Shown here: positions 31,366 to 40,078 of the stretch, piece after piece | How positions within the stretch are numbered: position 1 is the first letter of the stretch | How the letters are laid out: each line of letters opens with the position of its first letter | From: a bacterium | Lineage (GTDB): Bacteria > Elusimicrobiota > Elusimicrobia > Elusimicrobiales > UBA9959 | Direction of reading: 5' to 3' | Length of the DNA: 44,392 nucleotides | Assembly: GCA_021811315.1 (NCBI GenBank) | Contig: JAJZPF010000021.1 | Coordinates: 1 to 44,392, forward strand | Notes under the pieces: model-generated | What the model saw: the letters and a program-made list of their open reading frames with translations, nothing else | Database searches by the model: none | What the model was told of the DNA's origin: nothing | Program-made: the position numbers and the translations under genes

Positions 31366-33441
31366 TCAGGAAAGATCTATCAAATTCCACCGGGCGGCGT
31401 AGAGGTCCCGCAGCTTGCGGCGCAGGCCGGCGTTCTCTTTTTTCACAAGGTCCGGGTCTTTCGCCAGGATAATTTCGCGGTCCTCTATCGCCTGCGCCAG
31501 GATAGCTCCGTCCCGGGACATATCCGCCAGCTTAAAATCCATATCACCGTGCTGCCGCACCCCCAGGATCTCCCCAGCCCCCCTTATATATATATCCTTT
31601 TCGCTAAGCTCGAAACCGTTGGAAGTCTGCACCATCGCCCTCAGCCGGTCCGCCGAATCCCCGGCCCGCGCGTGGGCCACAAGCAGGCAGCGCGAATCCC
31701 ACTTTCCGCGCCCCACCCGCCCGCGCAGCTGGTGCAGGCTCGCCAGGCCGAAGCGCTCGGCATTGTTTATCACCATCAGCGTGGCGTTAGCCACGTCTAT
31801 CCCCACCTCTATCACCTGCGTGGCCACAAGCACGTCGGTGCGGCCAGCCGCGAAATCTTCCATGACCTTCTTTTTATCTTCAGAAAGCATGCGCCCGTGC
31901 AGCATCGCCACCCGGCGGCCTTTGAAATAAACGCTCAGCCGCTCGAATTCCGCTTTTACCGACTTCATATCCGCCGCCTGCGTTTCCTCTATGACCGGGT
32001 AGACGATATAAACCTGGCGTCCTTTTGCCACCTCGTCGGCAGCCGCCAGGAAAGCGATATCTTCCGTAGCCTCCGTGGTCTTAACAGGCTTGCGGCCCGG
32101 CGGCATTTCTTTTATCACCGACAGGTCCAGGTCGCCGTAAAGCGCCAGGAAAAGCGTCCGCGGTATGGGCGTGGCGGTCATTATCAGCATATCCGCCTTG
32201 TCGCCCTTGGCCCGCAAAGCCGCGCGCTGCCGCACCCCGAAACGGTGCTGTTCGTCCACCACCGCCAGCCGCAGGTTCTTGAATTTGACGCCCTCGCTGA
32301 TGACCGCATGGGTGCCTATCAAAATGTCTATTTTCCCCTCGGCGAGGTCCGCAAGCAGCTTTTTCTTTTCCGACGCTTTCAGGCGGCCGGTCAGAAGCGC
32401 GAACCTTACGCCCAGGCCCTTCAGGAATTTGCCGAAAGTGAGGAAATGCTGCTCGGCCAGTATCTCCGTGGGAGCGGCGAACACGCTCTGCCCGCCGTTC
32501 TCCGCAGCCAGGAGCATGGCCGAGAGCGCCACCACGGTCTTGCCGGAGCCCACATCCCCCTCCAGCAGCCGGCCCATGGGCGTTGGGGCCCGCATATCGG
32601 CGAAGATCTCGTTTATTGCGTGCGCCTGGTCCGCGGTGAGGTGGAAACCAAGGTTCTCGCGGAAAGGCGTAAGCAAATTTTTCTTTATCTCGTAGGAAAA
32701 GCCCTTTTGGACGCTGCGGGTCTGCCGCTTTTTTATCGCCCAGGCCAGGGCCAGCAGAAGCAGCTCCTCGTAGATGAACCTGCGGCGCGCTTGGACCAGC
32801 TCGAAATTATTCTCGGGGAAATGTATGGCCCGGGAGGCTATGGCGCGGGCGGAAAGGCCGCGCCTCGCCGCCAGGTCGGCCGGCAGGAAGTCGCCCACGG
32901 CTTCCGCCCCGGCCAGGACGGCCTCGTAAACGGCCTCGCGCATGAATTTAGCCGTCAGGCCCTCGGTCAGCGGATAAACCGGAACTATCCGGCCTATATG
33001 CATCAGGAGGGCGCGGGCGTCGTCATCCGGGTAGTATTCGTCCGCGCGCAGGCGGGTGAGGAAAAGCGGGTCCTCCGGGGTCCCGGTGATCCACACGGTG
33101 CGGCCCTCCCGCAGGTCCTTGCGCAGCAGGGCGAAGACGTCGAAGCGCGGATTATGCCGCTTGAAGAAGCTGGCCTCCGCCTCCCCGTAAGGAGTTTCCA
33201 CGAAAGTCTTGAAGATGCGCAGGCTGCCGGAGGTGTAGAGGTCCCGGATCCTCTTTATCTTTCCCTTTATAAGCGGCGCGTCCTCCAGGAAAGGCAGCGG
33301 CTCGCGCTTTTCCGGCAGCCGCCGGTCCTCCCACTTGGAGGGAAAATAAAAGAGCAGGTCGTCGAGCGTCTCTATCCCGAGCCGCCCGAACAGCTCGGCT
33401 TTTTTGGGGCCCACGCCTTTTAAAAATTGGATGGAAGTCAT
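31366..33441 (-). CDS. recG: ATP-dependent DNA helicase RecG
   Basis: Branch-migration helicase that rewinds stalled replication forks and resolves junctions. The 691 residues show the RecG wedge domain (about 50-200), Walker A EGDVGSGKTVVALSA near 290, the DEQH box VVDEQHRFGVRQR, MTATPIPRTL, and the late motifs ATQVIEVGIDVANATLM and HQLRGRVGRG. All helicase motifs are intact and length is typical. It has the methylase-fold gene directly downstream. Confidence 0.97.
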   Translation of the reverse strand: MTSIQFLKGVGPKKAELFGRLGIETLDDLLFYFPSKWEDRRLPEKREPLPFLEDAPLIKGKIKRIRDLYTSGSLRIFKTFVETPYGEAEASFFKRHNPRFDVFALLRKDLREGRTVWITGTPEDPLFLTRLRADEYYPDDDARALLMHIGRIVPVYPLTEGLTAKFMREAVYEAVLAGAEAVGDFLPADLAARRGLSARAIASRAIHFPENNFELVQARRRFIYEELLLLALAWAIKKRQTRSVQKGFSYEIKKNLLTPFRENLGFHLTADQAHAINEIFADMRAPTPMGRLLEGDVGSGKTVVALSAMLLAAENGGQSVFAAPTEILAEQHFLTFGKFLKGLGVRFALLTGRLKASEKKKLLADLAEGKIDILIGTHAVISEGVKFKNLRLAVVDEQHRFGVRQRAALRAKGDKADMLIMTATPIPRTLFLALYGDLDLSVIKEMPPGRKPVKTTEATEDIAFLAAADEVAKGRQVYIVYPVIEETQAADMKSVKAEFERLSVYFKGRRVAMLHGRMLSEDKKKVMEDFAAGRTDVLVATQVIEVGIDVANATLMVINNAERFGLASLHQLRGRVGRGKWDSRCLLVAHARAGDSADRLRAMVQTSNGFELSEKDIYIRGAGEILGVRQHGDMDFKLADMSRDGAILAQAIEDREIILAKDPDLVKKENAGLRRKLRDLYAARWNLIDLS

Positions 33442-33540
33442 TTGAATAAATCTAGAATCTAAAACCGGGAATCACCGCGGCGGCGTCACCTTATAGCCCG
33501 GCCTTTACAGTATTTTAGGAAATTAGCGGGGCCGAATGGG

Positions 33541-33561
33541 AACGTTTCCGTCGTAAACGTT
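33541..33561. promoter_or_regulatory. Palindrome upstream of RNA gene A
   Basis: AACGTTT-CCGTCGT-AAACGTT, a perfect 7-bp dyad 12 bases before the 11-bp direct repeats. No counterpart is seen before gene B. Confidence 0.45.
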
Positions 33562-33572
33562 TCGCTTTAATT

Positions 33573-33627
33573 CTTGAGCGTCATTTGAGCCATGCTTGAG
33601 CGCTTCCTGAAGCGTTTTCTATATACT
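33573..33627 (+). promoter_or_regulatory. Promoter of RNA gene A with four 11-bp direct repeats
   Basis: Units starting at 33573, 33584, 33595 and 33606 read CTTGAGCGTCA, TTTGAGCCATG, CTTGAGCGCTT and CCTGAAGCGTT, spaced exactly 11 bp. Five bases later comes -10 TATACT (33622-33627). No ordinary -35 fits. Gene B has the same design. Confidence 0.8.
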
Positions 33628-33633
33628 TTAAGT

Positions 33634-33972
33634 GTAGCAGGAAGCTCTTTAAAAACAGATCCCCAGCGCTGTACGGTGCGCCCCCCTAACCTAACCCCCA
33701 AGACTCGGGGCCTTCGGGTCCCGTGCTCTATGCATCTGCAGCGCTGGCTCAATTTTATCCCGAATCCTGCGGAAGCAGGATTCCCCGCGAAGCGGGTCGA
33801 GGACCAAGCGCTATGCGCGCAGTGTCCGAGAGGGTGTATGTCGCGCGTGAGCGTCCTCGCTATGCGAGGAAAAAGTTTCAGCAGAAACTTTTCGATCAGC
33901 CCCGCCGGGCAACAGTAAGACTCTTTGATCAGGCTTTCGTAAGTCTCCCGGCCCAGCCGGCGGGGCGCATTT
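33634..33972 (+). ncRNA. Structured non-coding RNA, copy A (long form)
   Basis: Predicted start is 7 bases after TATACT. A boxA-like GCTCTTTAAAAA (33644-33655) is followed by a 9-bp stem CCAGCGCTG/CAGCGCTGG (33663-33671, 33739-33747) enclosing a CGGGGCC-UUCG-GGUCCCG tetraloop hairpin (33706-33723). An extra module follows (33752-33892) with perfect hairpins: GAATCCTGC-GGAA-GCAGGATTC (33762-33783), CCCGC-GAA-GCGGG (33784-33796), GCGC-TAT-GCGC (33808-33818), TCCTCGC-TAT-GCGAGGA (33854-33870) and AAAAGTTTC-AGCA-GAAACTTTT (33871-33892). It ends with GCCCCGCCGG/CCGGCGGGGC (33899-33966) and a short U run. Short frames crossing it look spurious. No known RNA family fits. Confidence 0.75.
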
Positions 33973-33977
33973 TAGAC

Positions 33978-34032
33978 CTTGAAGAAGTCTTGAGCCGGAC
34001 TTGAACGATTCTTGAACGACCTTTGTTATACT
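33978..34032 (+). promoter_or_regulatory. Promoter of RNA gene B with four 11-bp direct repeats
   Basis: Units at 33978, 33989, 34000 and 34011 read CTTGAAGAAGT, CTTGAGCCGGA, CTTGAACGATT and CTTGAACGACC, spaced exactly 11 bp; after five bases comes TATACT (34027-34032). The geometry is identical to that of gene A. OmpR/PhoB-type activators bind 11-bp direct repeats in place of a -35 element. Confidence 0.82.
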
Positions 34033-34038
34033 TTCGGT

Positions 34039-34243
34039 ATAGTACCAGTTCTTTAAAAACAGATCCCCAGTGCTGTACGGTGCGCCCCCTAACCCAAACC
34101 CCCAAGACTCGGGGCCTTCGGGCTCCGTGCTCTATGCATCTGCAGCACTGGCTTAATTTAAAGCCCCGCCGGGCGACAACAAGTAAGACTCCTTAGTCAG
34201 GCCTATGTAACTCCTCACGAAAACTCCGGCGGGGCGCTTTTTT
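34039..34243 (+). ncRNA. Structured non-coding RNA, copy B (short form)
   Basis: Same organisation as copy A without the five-hairpin module: boxA-like GTTCTTTAAAAA (34048-34059), stem CCAGTGCTG/CAGCACTGG (34067-34075, 34143-34151), CGGGGCC-UUCG-GGCUCCG hairpin (34110-34127), then the terminal stem GCCCCGCCGG/CCGGCGGGGC (34163-34172, 34226-34235) with TTTTTT. Relative to copy A, the outer stem replaces a C-G pair with U-A on both sides, and the tetraloop stem shifts its G-U pair, so pairing is preserved despite sequence change. About 205 nt. Confidence 0.8.
34226..34243 (+). terminator. Terminator of RNA gene B
   Basis: The right arm CCGGCGGGGC of the terminal stem, followed by GCTTTTTT. The same arm in copy A ends in GCATTTTAG and should be leakier. 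Confidence 0.8.
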
Positions 34244-34271
34244 GCCTCCATAAAATATTATAATTCCTATT

Positions 34272-34958
34272 ATGAAAGAGCGCGCCCTTATAGTGGACGA
34301 TGACGCCGACCTCCTCTCCATCCTCAAACGCTACCTTGAAAAAGACGGCTTCGAGGCTGTCCTGGCTACGGACGGCGTAAAGGCGCTGGCCTCCGCCGCG
34401 GCTACGAAACCCGATATTATCATAACCGACGTGGATATGCCCCGCATGGACGGGTTCACCCTTTGCCGCAGGGTGAAAGAATCCAAAGCCCTCAGGAATA
34501 CGCCGCTGATAATAATGTCCGGCAAGAAGATCTCCGAGGCTGATATCGTATCCGGCTACACCTTCGGCGCGGACGATTACGTCACCAAGCCGATCTCCTA
34601 CCCCATCCTGATGGCAAAGGCCAAAACCCTCATCCGGCGCGCCGAGAGCCGCGCCAAGCCGGCCCCCCTCCTGAAGAAGGGCGGGCTGGAGCTGAACCTC
34701 GAGGGCCGCACGGCCAAGCTCAACGGGAAATTATTGAAACTCACCTCCAAAGAACTGGACCTGCTCGCCGCCCTGGTCTCCAATCCGGGGCGCGTGCTCA
34801 GCCTGACCGGCCTGCTGGAATCAGTGTGGGGCTATAATACCGCCGACTACAATAACCCGCACACCGTAGAGGTCCATATCTCCAACCTGCGGAAAAAGAC
34901 GGGGACTTTCTCAAAACGGATCGTCGCCGTCCCAGGGCACGGCTACAAATTCGAATAA
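34272..34958 (+). CDS. OmpR/PhoB-family response regulator
   Basis: A 228-residue two-domain regulator. Receiver domain residues 1-120: acidic cluster DDD at 9-11, phospho-acceptor Asp53 in IITDVDMPRMDG, Ser83 in IIMSG, and Lys106 in YVTKPIS. Winged-helix DNA-binding domain residues 135-228 (LTSKELDLLAALVSNPGRVL, HTVEVHISNLRKK, VPGHGYKFE). All phosphorylation residues are present. It begins 29 bases after RNA gene B and shares a one-base stop/start overlap with the sensor. Probable binding sites are the 11-bp repeats upstream of the two RNA genes. Confidence 0.95.
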   Translation: MKERALIVDDDADLLSILKRYLEKDGFEAVLATDGVKALASAAATKPDIIITDVDMPRMDGFTLCRRVKESKALRNTPLIIMSGKKISEADIVSGYTFGADDYVTKPISYPILMAKAKTLIRRAESRAKPAPLLKKGGLELNLEGRTAKLNGKLLKLTSKELDLLAALVSNPGRVLSLTGLLESVWGYNTADYNNPHTVEVHISNLRKKTGTFSKRIVAVPGHGYKFE

Positions 34959-37900
34959 TGCGAAAAAAAGCCGCCGGAACGCCCGGAGGGGGCGCTAGCG
35001 AGGAGGTCCTTCGGGACCTCCTGCTTGCCGCCGCCTCCCCGGACAATCTCGACGCTTTCCTGCGCAGGGTATTAAAAACTCTTTCACGGCCCGAAGCGCT
35101 GGGACCCGCCGCCGGGCTGTCCGTCATGCTCGACAAAGGCGAGAACGCCGCTCCTTTGACGGCCTCCCTGAATTTCACAAAAAAAGAACTGGCGGGCCGC
35201 GCCTCTTCAAAACAAGCCAGCGGGATTTTAAGCGCCCCCGTGCAGGGCGGCGCGACGACGGGCTTCCTGCTGGCGCGGCCGCCCGCCCGGGCCGACGGCG
35301 CTTTCTGCAGACAGCTGGTCCAGATAGCGGCAAGAACCATAAGCGGACGCCTGGCCCAGGAAAGCAGGGAGGGGCAGCTTACCCGCGAGCGCGACGTCGC
35401 CGACGCGGTCACCCACCTCGAGGAGCTTTACCTGGCTTTTCCGTCCATGTCCCTGGAGGAGATCTCCAGGACCGTCCTGGACGAAGCGCGCCGCCTCACC
35501 GGCAGCCGCCTGGGTTTCGCCGGGTACATAAGCCCGGCCGACGGCGGCCTGATCATCCCCGCGCTTACCGGCGAAGCCTGGAAAGCCGCTCCGAAGAACG
35601 GGAAAGAAATGTCCTTCGGGGAATTCAGGGGGCTCTGGGGCTGGGTCCTCAAAAAGAAAAAGCCCCTGTTCACCAATTGCGCCGCCGCGGACCCGCGGGC
35701 GGAAGGCCTCCCCTTCGGACACGTGAAAATCGAGAAATTCGCGGCGGCCCCCGCCATCTCGGGCAAGAAACTTATAGGCATACTCGCCCTGGCCAACCCC
35801 GCCGGAGATTACCCCCCCGCCGCCCTGGACGCGGTAAAAAAACTCGCGCGGGTCTACGCGCTGATGCTGCGCCATAAGCTGGCGGAGCAGCAGCAGGCCG
35901 AAACGGCGAACAAGCTCGCGGAAAGCGAGCTTAAATACAAAAAGATCTTCGAGATGGCCAATACCGCGATCATCCTGGCGGATACGGCCACCGGGATAAT
36001 AGTGGACGCGAATAAAGACGCCGAGAAGCTGCTCGGCCGGCCCCGCAAAGAGCTGATAGGCATGCACCAGAGCAGGCTGCACCCGCCTGAATCCGCCGAG
36101 CTTTACAAACAGGAATTCCGCGAAAGGGTCAGGGCAGCCTCCTCGAAACTGGGGCATTCGGAGATCATCCGCAAAGACGGGTCGAAAGTACAGGTGCTGA
36201 TAAGCGCTTCAAAACTCACTCTTAAAGGCAGAGAGGTCCTGCAGGGGATATTCTACGACATCACCGAGCGCCTTAGGGCTGAGGAAAAATACCGGGCCCT
36301 GGTCGAAAGCACGGACACCGGCTACCTGATACTTAATTCGCGGGGCCAGGTGGTGGACGCCAATAAAGAATATCTGCGGCTTACCGGCCGCAAGCGGCTG
36401 CGGGATATCCTTGGCCGGCGGGTAACCGAGTGGACAGCCCCCTACGACAAAGCGCGCAACAGGCGCGAAGTGGAAAAATGTATTGAAACCGGCCACGCGA
36501 GGAACCTCTCCGTAGACTATATCGACCGGCGCGGCAACATTACCCCTATCGAGATAAACGCTACGGTGGTAAAGACGGGGGCCACTTACCAGATAGTGGC
36601 CCTCTGCCGCGATATCACCAGGCGCAAGCGGGCGGAAGCCGACCTCGTAGAGCAGGCCGCGCTATTAAGGGCCCAGCAGGAGGCCTCCCCGGACGCCCTG
36701 CTCGTAGTGGACAAAGACGGGCAGATCCGCTCTTTCAACCGTCATTTCACGAAGATGTGGGCGCTCCCCGATAAACTTATGGCCATAGGGTCCGATAAAA
36801 TGGCCCTGCAGGCGGTACGCGCCAAACTTTCCGACCCCGAAGCTTTTCTTAAGCGGATAGAGTATCTTTACGCCCACCCCCACGAGGAAAGCCGGGACGA
36901 GCTCCTCCTCAGGGACGGGCGCATCCTGGAGCGCTATTCTACCGCCATACTGGGCAAAGAGGGCGAATATTACGGACGGGTCTGGCATTTCCACGATATT
37001 TCCAAGCGCAGGCTCGCCGAGACCCGCATCCGGGAAAGCGAGGAAAAGTACAGGCGTCTCGTCGAGAACCTGGGGAAGGAATACTTCTTTTACCAGCACG
37101 ATACGAAGGGGATCTTCAATTATTTAAGCCCCACGATAACCGGCACGCTCGGCTATTCCCAGAAAGAGTTCCTCGCCCACTTCACCAAATATCTTACCGA
37201 CAATCCCAGGAACAGGGAAGTCGAAAGGCACACCGCGCTCACCCTGCGCGGAATCCAGCAGCCGGCTTACGAAGTGGAGATCTACCACAAGAACGGTTCC
37301 ATACACTGGCTGGAAGTCACGGAGACCCCGCTGCGCGGCCCGGACGGGAAAGTCACGGGCGTAGAGGGCCTCGCCCACGACATCACCGCGCGAAAGCTTG
37401 AGGGCAAAGCGCTGCAGGAATCGGAAGCAAGGTACAAGACGCTGCTCTCGGGTCTCGGGACCGGGATACTAGTGGCGGACACAAAGACAAAAAAATTCAT
37501 CTATGCCAATACGGCCCTGTGCCGGATGCTCGGCTACACCGAAAAAGAGCTCACGCGGCTGGGCGTACAGGACATTCATCCGAAAGAGGCCCTTTCCGAA
37601 GTGATAGCCGATTTCGAGGCCCAGGCGCGCGGGGAAAAAGTTCTGGCTCCCGACCTCCCCTGCCTGCGCAAGGACGGCGTCGTTATCCGGGCCAATATCC
37701 ATACCGTCAGGCTGGTCCTGGACGGCCGCGACTGCCTTATGGGGCAATTCACCGACATCACAGAGAGCAAGCGCCTGGAGAACATCCTGAAGATAAACGA
37801 GGGGAAATACCGCGCCCTGTTCGAGAGCTCGCGCGACGCGCTTATGATCCTGGAGCCGCCGCACTGGAAATTCGGCCAGGCCAACAAGGCTACCCTGAAA

Positions 37901-39184
37901 ATGTTCGGCGCGCCCGACGAAAAAAGATTCCTGAAACTGACCCCCTGGGCCATCTCACCCAAAAAGCAGCCGGACGGGAGCGTGTCCGCCGAGAAAGCCA
38001 AAGAAATGCTGAAAACAGCTTTAAAGACCGGCTCGAATTATTTCCAATGGGAGCATAAACGCCTTTACGGGCCCGTCTTTTCCGCCGAGGTCCAGCTGAC
38101 CCGCGTCGATATAGGCGACAAGCAGATCATCCAGGCCTCCATCCGCGATATCAGCGCCAGGAAGAGGATAGAAGAGCAGCTTCGCCTGAGCGAACTGCGC
38201 CAGCACCTTGCGATGTCGCAGATCAACGGCGTGCTCTGGGTGCTGGACAAAACTCTGCGCTTCACCCTCTCCCGGGGGCAGGGACTTTCCTCGCTGGGCC
38301 TTAAGCCCGACCAGCTGATGGGCATGACATTGGAAGAATTCATACAGCCGATAGGGCCGGACAGCCAATCGCTGGCCGCGCACCGCAGCGCGCTGCAGGG
38401 GAAAAACGTCACTTACGAGGAAAGAGTGCAGAACATCGATTTCAGCGTGCTTCTTTCCCCCCTCAGGGACTCTGACGGGAAAGTAACCGGCGTAGTGGGG
38501 CTGGCGCTGGATATCTCGGAGAAGAAAAGAATGGAGCGCATGGTGAAGGAAAGCGAGGAAACTTTGAAACAGATCTTCGACACCACCACGGACGCGATGT
38601 TCATAAAAGACCTGGACGGCATCTACATGATGGCGAACAAGTCCTTCTCAGGGCTCTTCAATAAAACTCCCAAGGAAATAGTCGGCAAGTCGGACGCGCA
38701 CCTTTTCCCGCTGGAAAAAGTTACGGAAGCCCGCAATGAAGACCTGGAGGTGGTGCGGACCGGCAGGACCATGAATTATACCAGGCCCAGGACGCTGCCG
38801 ACCGGGAACTATTACTTCAACACGATAAAAACCCCTATGCGCAACTTCCGGGGTGAGATCACGGGCGTGCTCGGGATATCCCGCGACATCACCTCGATCA
38901 AGAGCATGGAGACGGAACTGGCGCTTACCAAGGCATCCGAGGCGGTCAGCAAGATGACCCGGCCCATAGCCCACGACTTCAACAACGCGCTGGCGGCCAT
39001 AAGCGGCTACGCCACCCTGATAGACGACGACCTGGCGGCCTCGAGCCCGATAAAGACGGAAATTTCGCGGATAATAGAAGCGGTCAGGCGCGCGGCGGTG
39101 CTCACCTCCAAGCTGCAGGACTTCGCCCGCAACCCGAAAATAGAAAACCCCGGAGAAACCGGGGAGAAGAAGGACGATAATTAA
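34958..39184 (+). CDS. Multi-PAS sensor protein with DHp region but no ATPase domain
   Basis: A 1408-residue soluble protein with no membrane segment. Order: N-terminal region with GAF-like character (1-130), a GAF domain (about 145-310), then eight PAS domains (starting near 325, 445, 565, 695, 825, 945, 1070 and 1190), most ended by a DIT-type motif (for example YDITERLRAEEKYR, TDITESKRLENIL). The last segment has RPIAHDFNNALAAISGY with His1339, the phospho-accepting region of histidine kinases of the HDFNN type. Only 69 residues follow and the N, G1 and G2 boxes of the ATPase domain are missing; the next gene is on the other strand. It cannot phosphorylate itself. It overlaps the regulator stop by one base, so the two are one unit. 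Confidence 0.9.
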   Translation: MRKKAAGTPGGGASEEVLRDLLLAAASPDNLDAFLRRVLKTLSRPEALGPAAGLSVMLDKGENAAPLTASLNFTKKELAGRASSKQASGILSAPVQGGATTGFLLARPPARADGAFCRQLVQIAARTISGRLAQESREGQLTRERDVADAVTHLEELYLAFPSMSLEEISRTVLDEARRLTGSRLGFAGYISPADGGLIIPALTGEAWKAAPKNGKEMSFGEFRGLWGWVLKKKKPLFTNCAAADPRAEGLPFGHVKIEKFAAAPAISGKKLIGILALANPAGDYPPAALDAVKKLARVYALMLRHKLAEQQQAETANKLAESELKYKKIFEMANTAIILADTATGIIVDANKDAEKLLGRPRKELIGMHQSRLHPPESAELYKQEFRERVRAASSKLGHSEIIRKDGSKVQVLISASKLTLKGREVLQGIFYDITERLRAEEKYRALVESTDTGYLILNSRGQVVDANKEYLRLTGRKRLRDILGRRVTEWTAPYDKARNRREVEKCIETGHARNLSVDYIDRRGNITPIEINATVVKTGATYQIVALCRDITRRKRAEADLVEQAALLRAQQEASPDALLVVDKDGQIRSFNRHFTKMWALPDKLMAIGSDKMALQAVRAKLSDPEAFLKRIEYLYAHPHEESRDELLLRDGRILERYSTAILGKEGEYYGRVWHFHDISKRRLAETRIRESEEKYRRLVENLGKEYFFYQHDTKGIFNYLSPTITGTLGYSQKEFLAHFTKYLTDNPRNREVERHTALTLRGIQQPAYEVEIYHKNGSIHWLEVTETPLRGPDGKVTGVEGLAHDITARKLEGKALQESEARYKTLLSGLGTGILVADTKTKKFIYANTALCRMLGYTEKELTRLGVQDIHPKEALSEVIADFEAQARGEKVLAPDLPCLRKDGVVIRANIHTVRLVLDGRDCLMGQFTDITESKRLENILKINEGKYRALFESSRDALMILEPPHWKFGQANKATLKMFGAPDEKRFLKLTPWAISPKKQPDGSVSAEKAKEMLKTALKTGSNYFQWEHKRLYGPVFSAEVQLTRVDIGDKQIIQASIRDISARKRIEEQLRLSELRQHLAMSQINGVLWVLDKTLRFTLSRGQGLSSLGLKPDQLMGMTLEEFIQPIGPDSQSLAAHRSALQGKNVTYEERVQNIDFSVLLSPLRDSDGKVTGVVGLALDISEKKRMERMVKESEETLKQIFDTTTDAMFIKDLDGIYMMANKSFSGLFNKTPKEIVGKSDAHLFPLEKVTEARNEDLEVVRTGRTMNYTRPRTLPTGNYYFNTIKTPMRNFRGEITGVLGISRDITSIKSMETELALTKASEAVSKMTRPIAHDFNNALAAISGYATLIDDDLAASSPIKTEISRIIEAVRRAAVLTSKLQDFARNPKIENPGETGEKKDDN

Positions 39185-39193
39185 GAACGGGGC

Positions 39194-40078
39194 TCAGCCG
39201 CGCCGCAGTCCCGCCGAGATCCTCAGGATCTCGGCTGTTTCTTTTTTCGAGAGCCTCAGCCCGGCCACGAATTCCTCTCCGGAAGTTCCCGCCAGGGCGG
39301 CAAGGGCGGCGAGGCGCCTTTGAACGCCAGCCTGCAGCAGGATTGAGCTATCGAATGAGAGGGAAGGGTGGATAAAAGCGAGCGCGCCAAGTTCCCGGAG
39401 TATCTCCAGGGCCGGCAGCGGGTCGGCCTCCGCCAATATTTTCACAAGCTCGTTGCGCAGCCTTTCGCGGGAAAGCAGGCCGGGAAAACCGCCTTTGACC
39501 GCGGCCAGCGCCAGTTCCCGCGTGCCGGCCGCCAGCCGCCACCCGAAACGGCCGCAGAAGCGCGCCGCCCGGAAAACGCGGGTGGGGTCGTCCTCGAAAC
39601 TTTTTTCATGCAGAACCCGCACTTGCCCGGCCTTTATATCCTCCAGGCCTTTATAAGGGTCCAGAAGGCTGAAAGCCCCGGGCCCGTTCAGCCGCACGGC
39701 CATTGCATTGCAGGCGAAATCGCGCCGCTTCAGGTCTTCTTCGGCCGACGCGGCGGACGAAACTGTAGGCAGGGCCGCGGGTTTAGCGTAGGTTTCTTTC
39801 CGGAACCTGGCGAAATCCAGCCTCCGGCCTTCGGCGGAAAAAAAACGCACGGTAAGGAAAGGCCCGAATTTTTCGTGCCGGCCGCCGTATTCTTTTTCCA
39901 GCCCGGCGACCACGCTTACGGCGTCGCCGCTCAGAAGGAAGTCTATATCCGCGCTTTCCCGGCCCAGCGACCAGTCGCGGGCGCAGCCTCCCACGGCGTA
40001 AAGCTCCAATCCCGCGGCGTCGGCCAGCGCGGCGGCTTTCTCGAGCAGCGCGCGGTCGTTCAGGGGAACTAATTTCAT
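39194..40078 (-). CDS. tRNA nucleotidyltransferase / poly(A) polymerase family protein, short form
   Basis: A 294-residue class II nucleotidyltransferase. Head domain: VGGCARDWSLGRESADIDFL near 29-48 with metal-binding Asp44 and Asp46, RRDFACNAMAV near 128, LLDPYKGLEDI; neck: DDPTRVFRAARFCGRFGW and SRERLRNELVKIL. The long tail domain of full CCA-adding enzymes (usually over 400 residues) is absent. It could be a CC- or A-adding enzyme, a compact CCA enzyme, or a poly(A) polymerase-like protein. It overlaps the CpXC gene by four bases. Confidence 0.82.
   Translation of the reverse strand: MKLVPLNDRALLEKAAALADAAGLELYAVGGCARDWSLGRESADIDFLLSGDAVSVVAGLEKEYGGRHEKFGPFLTVRFFSAEGRRLDFARFRKETYAKPAALPTVSSAASAEEDLKRRDFACNAMAVRLNGPGAFSLLDPYKGLEDIKAGQVRVLHEKSFEDDPTRVFRAARFCGRFGWRLAAGTRELALAAVKGGFPGLLSRERLRNELVKILAEADPLPALEILRELGALAFIHPSLSFDSSILLQAGVQRRLAALAALAGTSGEEFVAGLRLSKKETAEILRISAGLRRG

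Noticed and set aside
33592..33918. Open frame of 108 codons across RNA copy A
   Set aside because: It begins inside the promoter repeats, runs through perfect RNA hairpins, has no ribosome site and has no counterpart in copy B.
33634..34243. 6S RNA, CsrB-type sponge or CRISPR leader
   Set aside because: No single long rod with central bubble, only one GGA-containing loop, and no repeat-spacer units.
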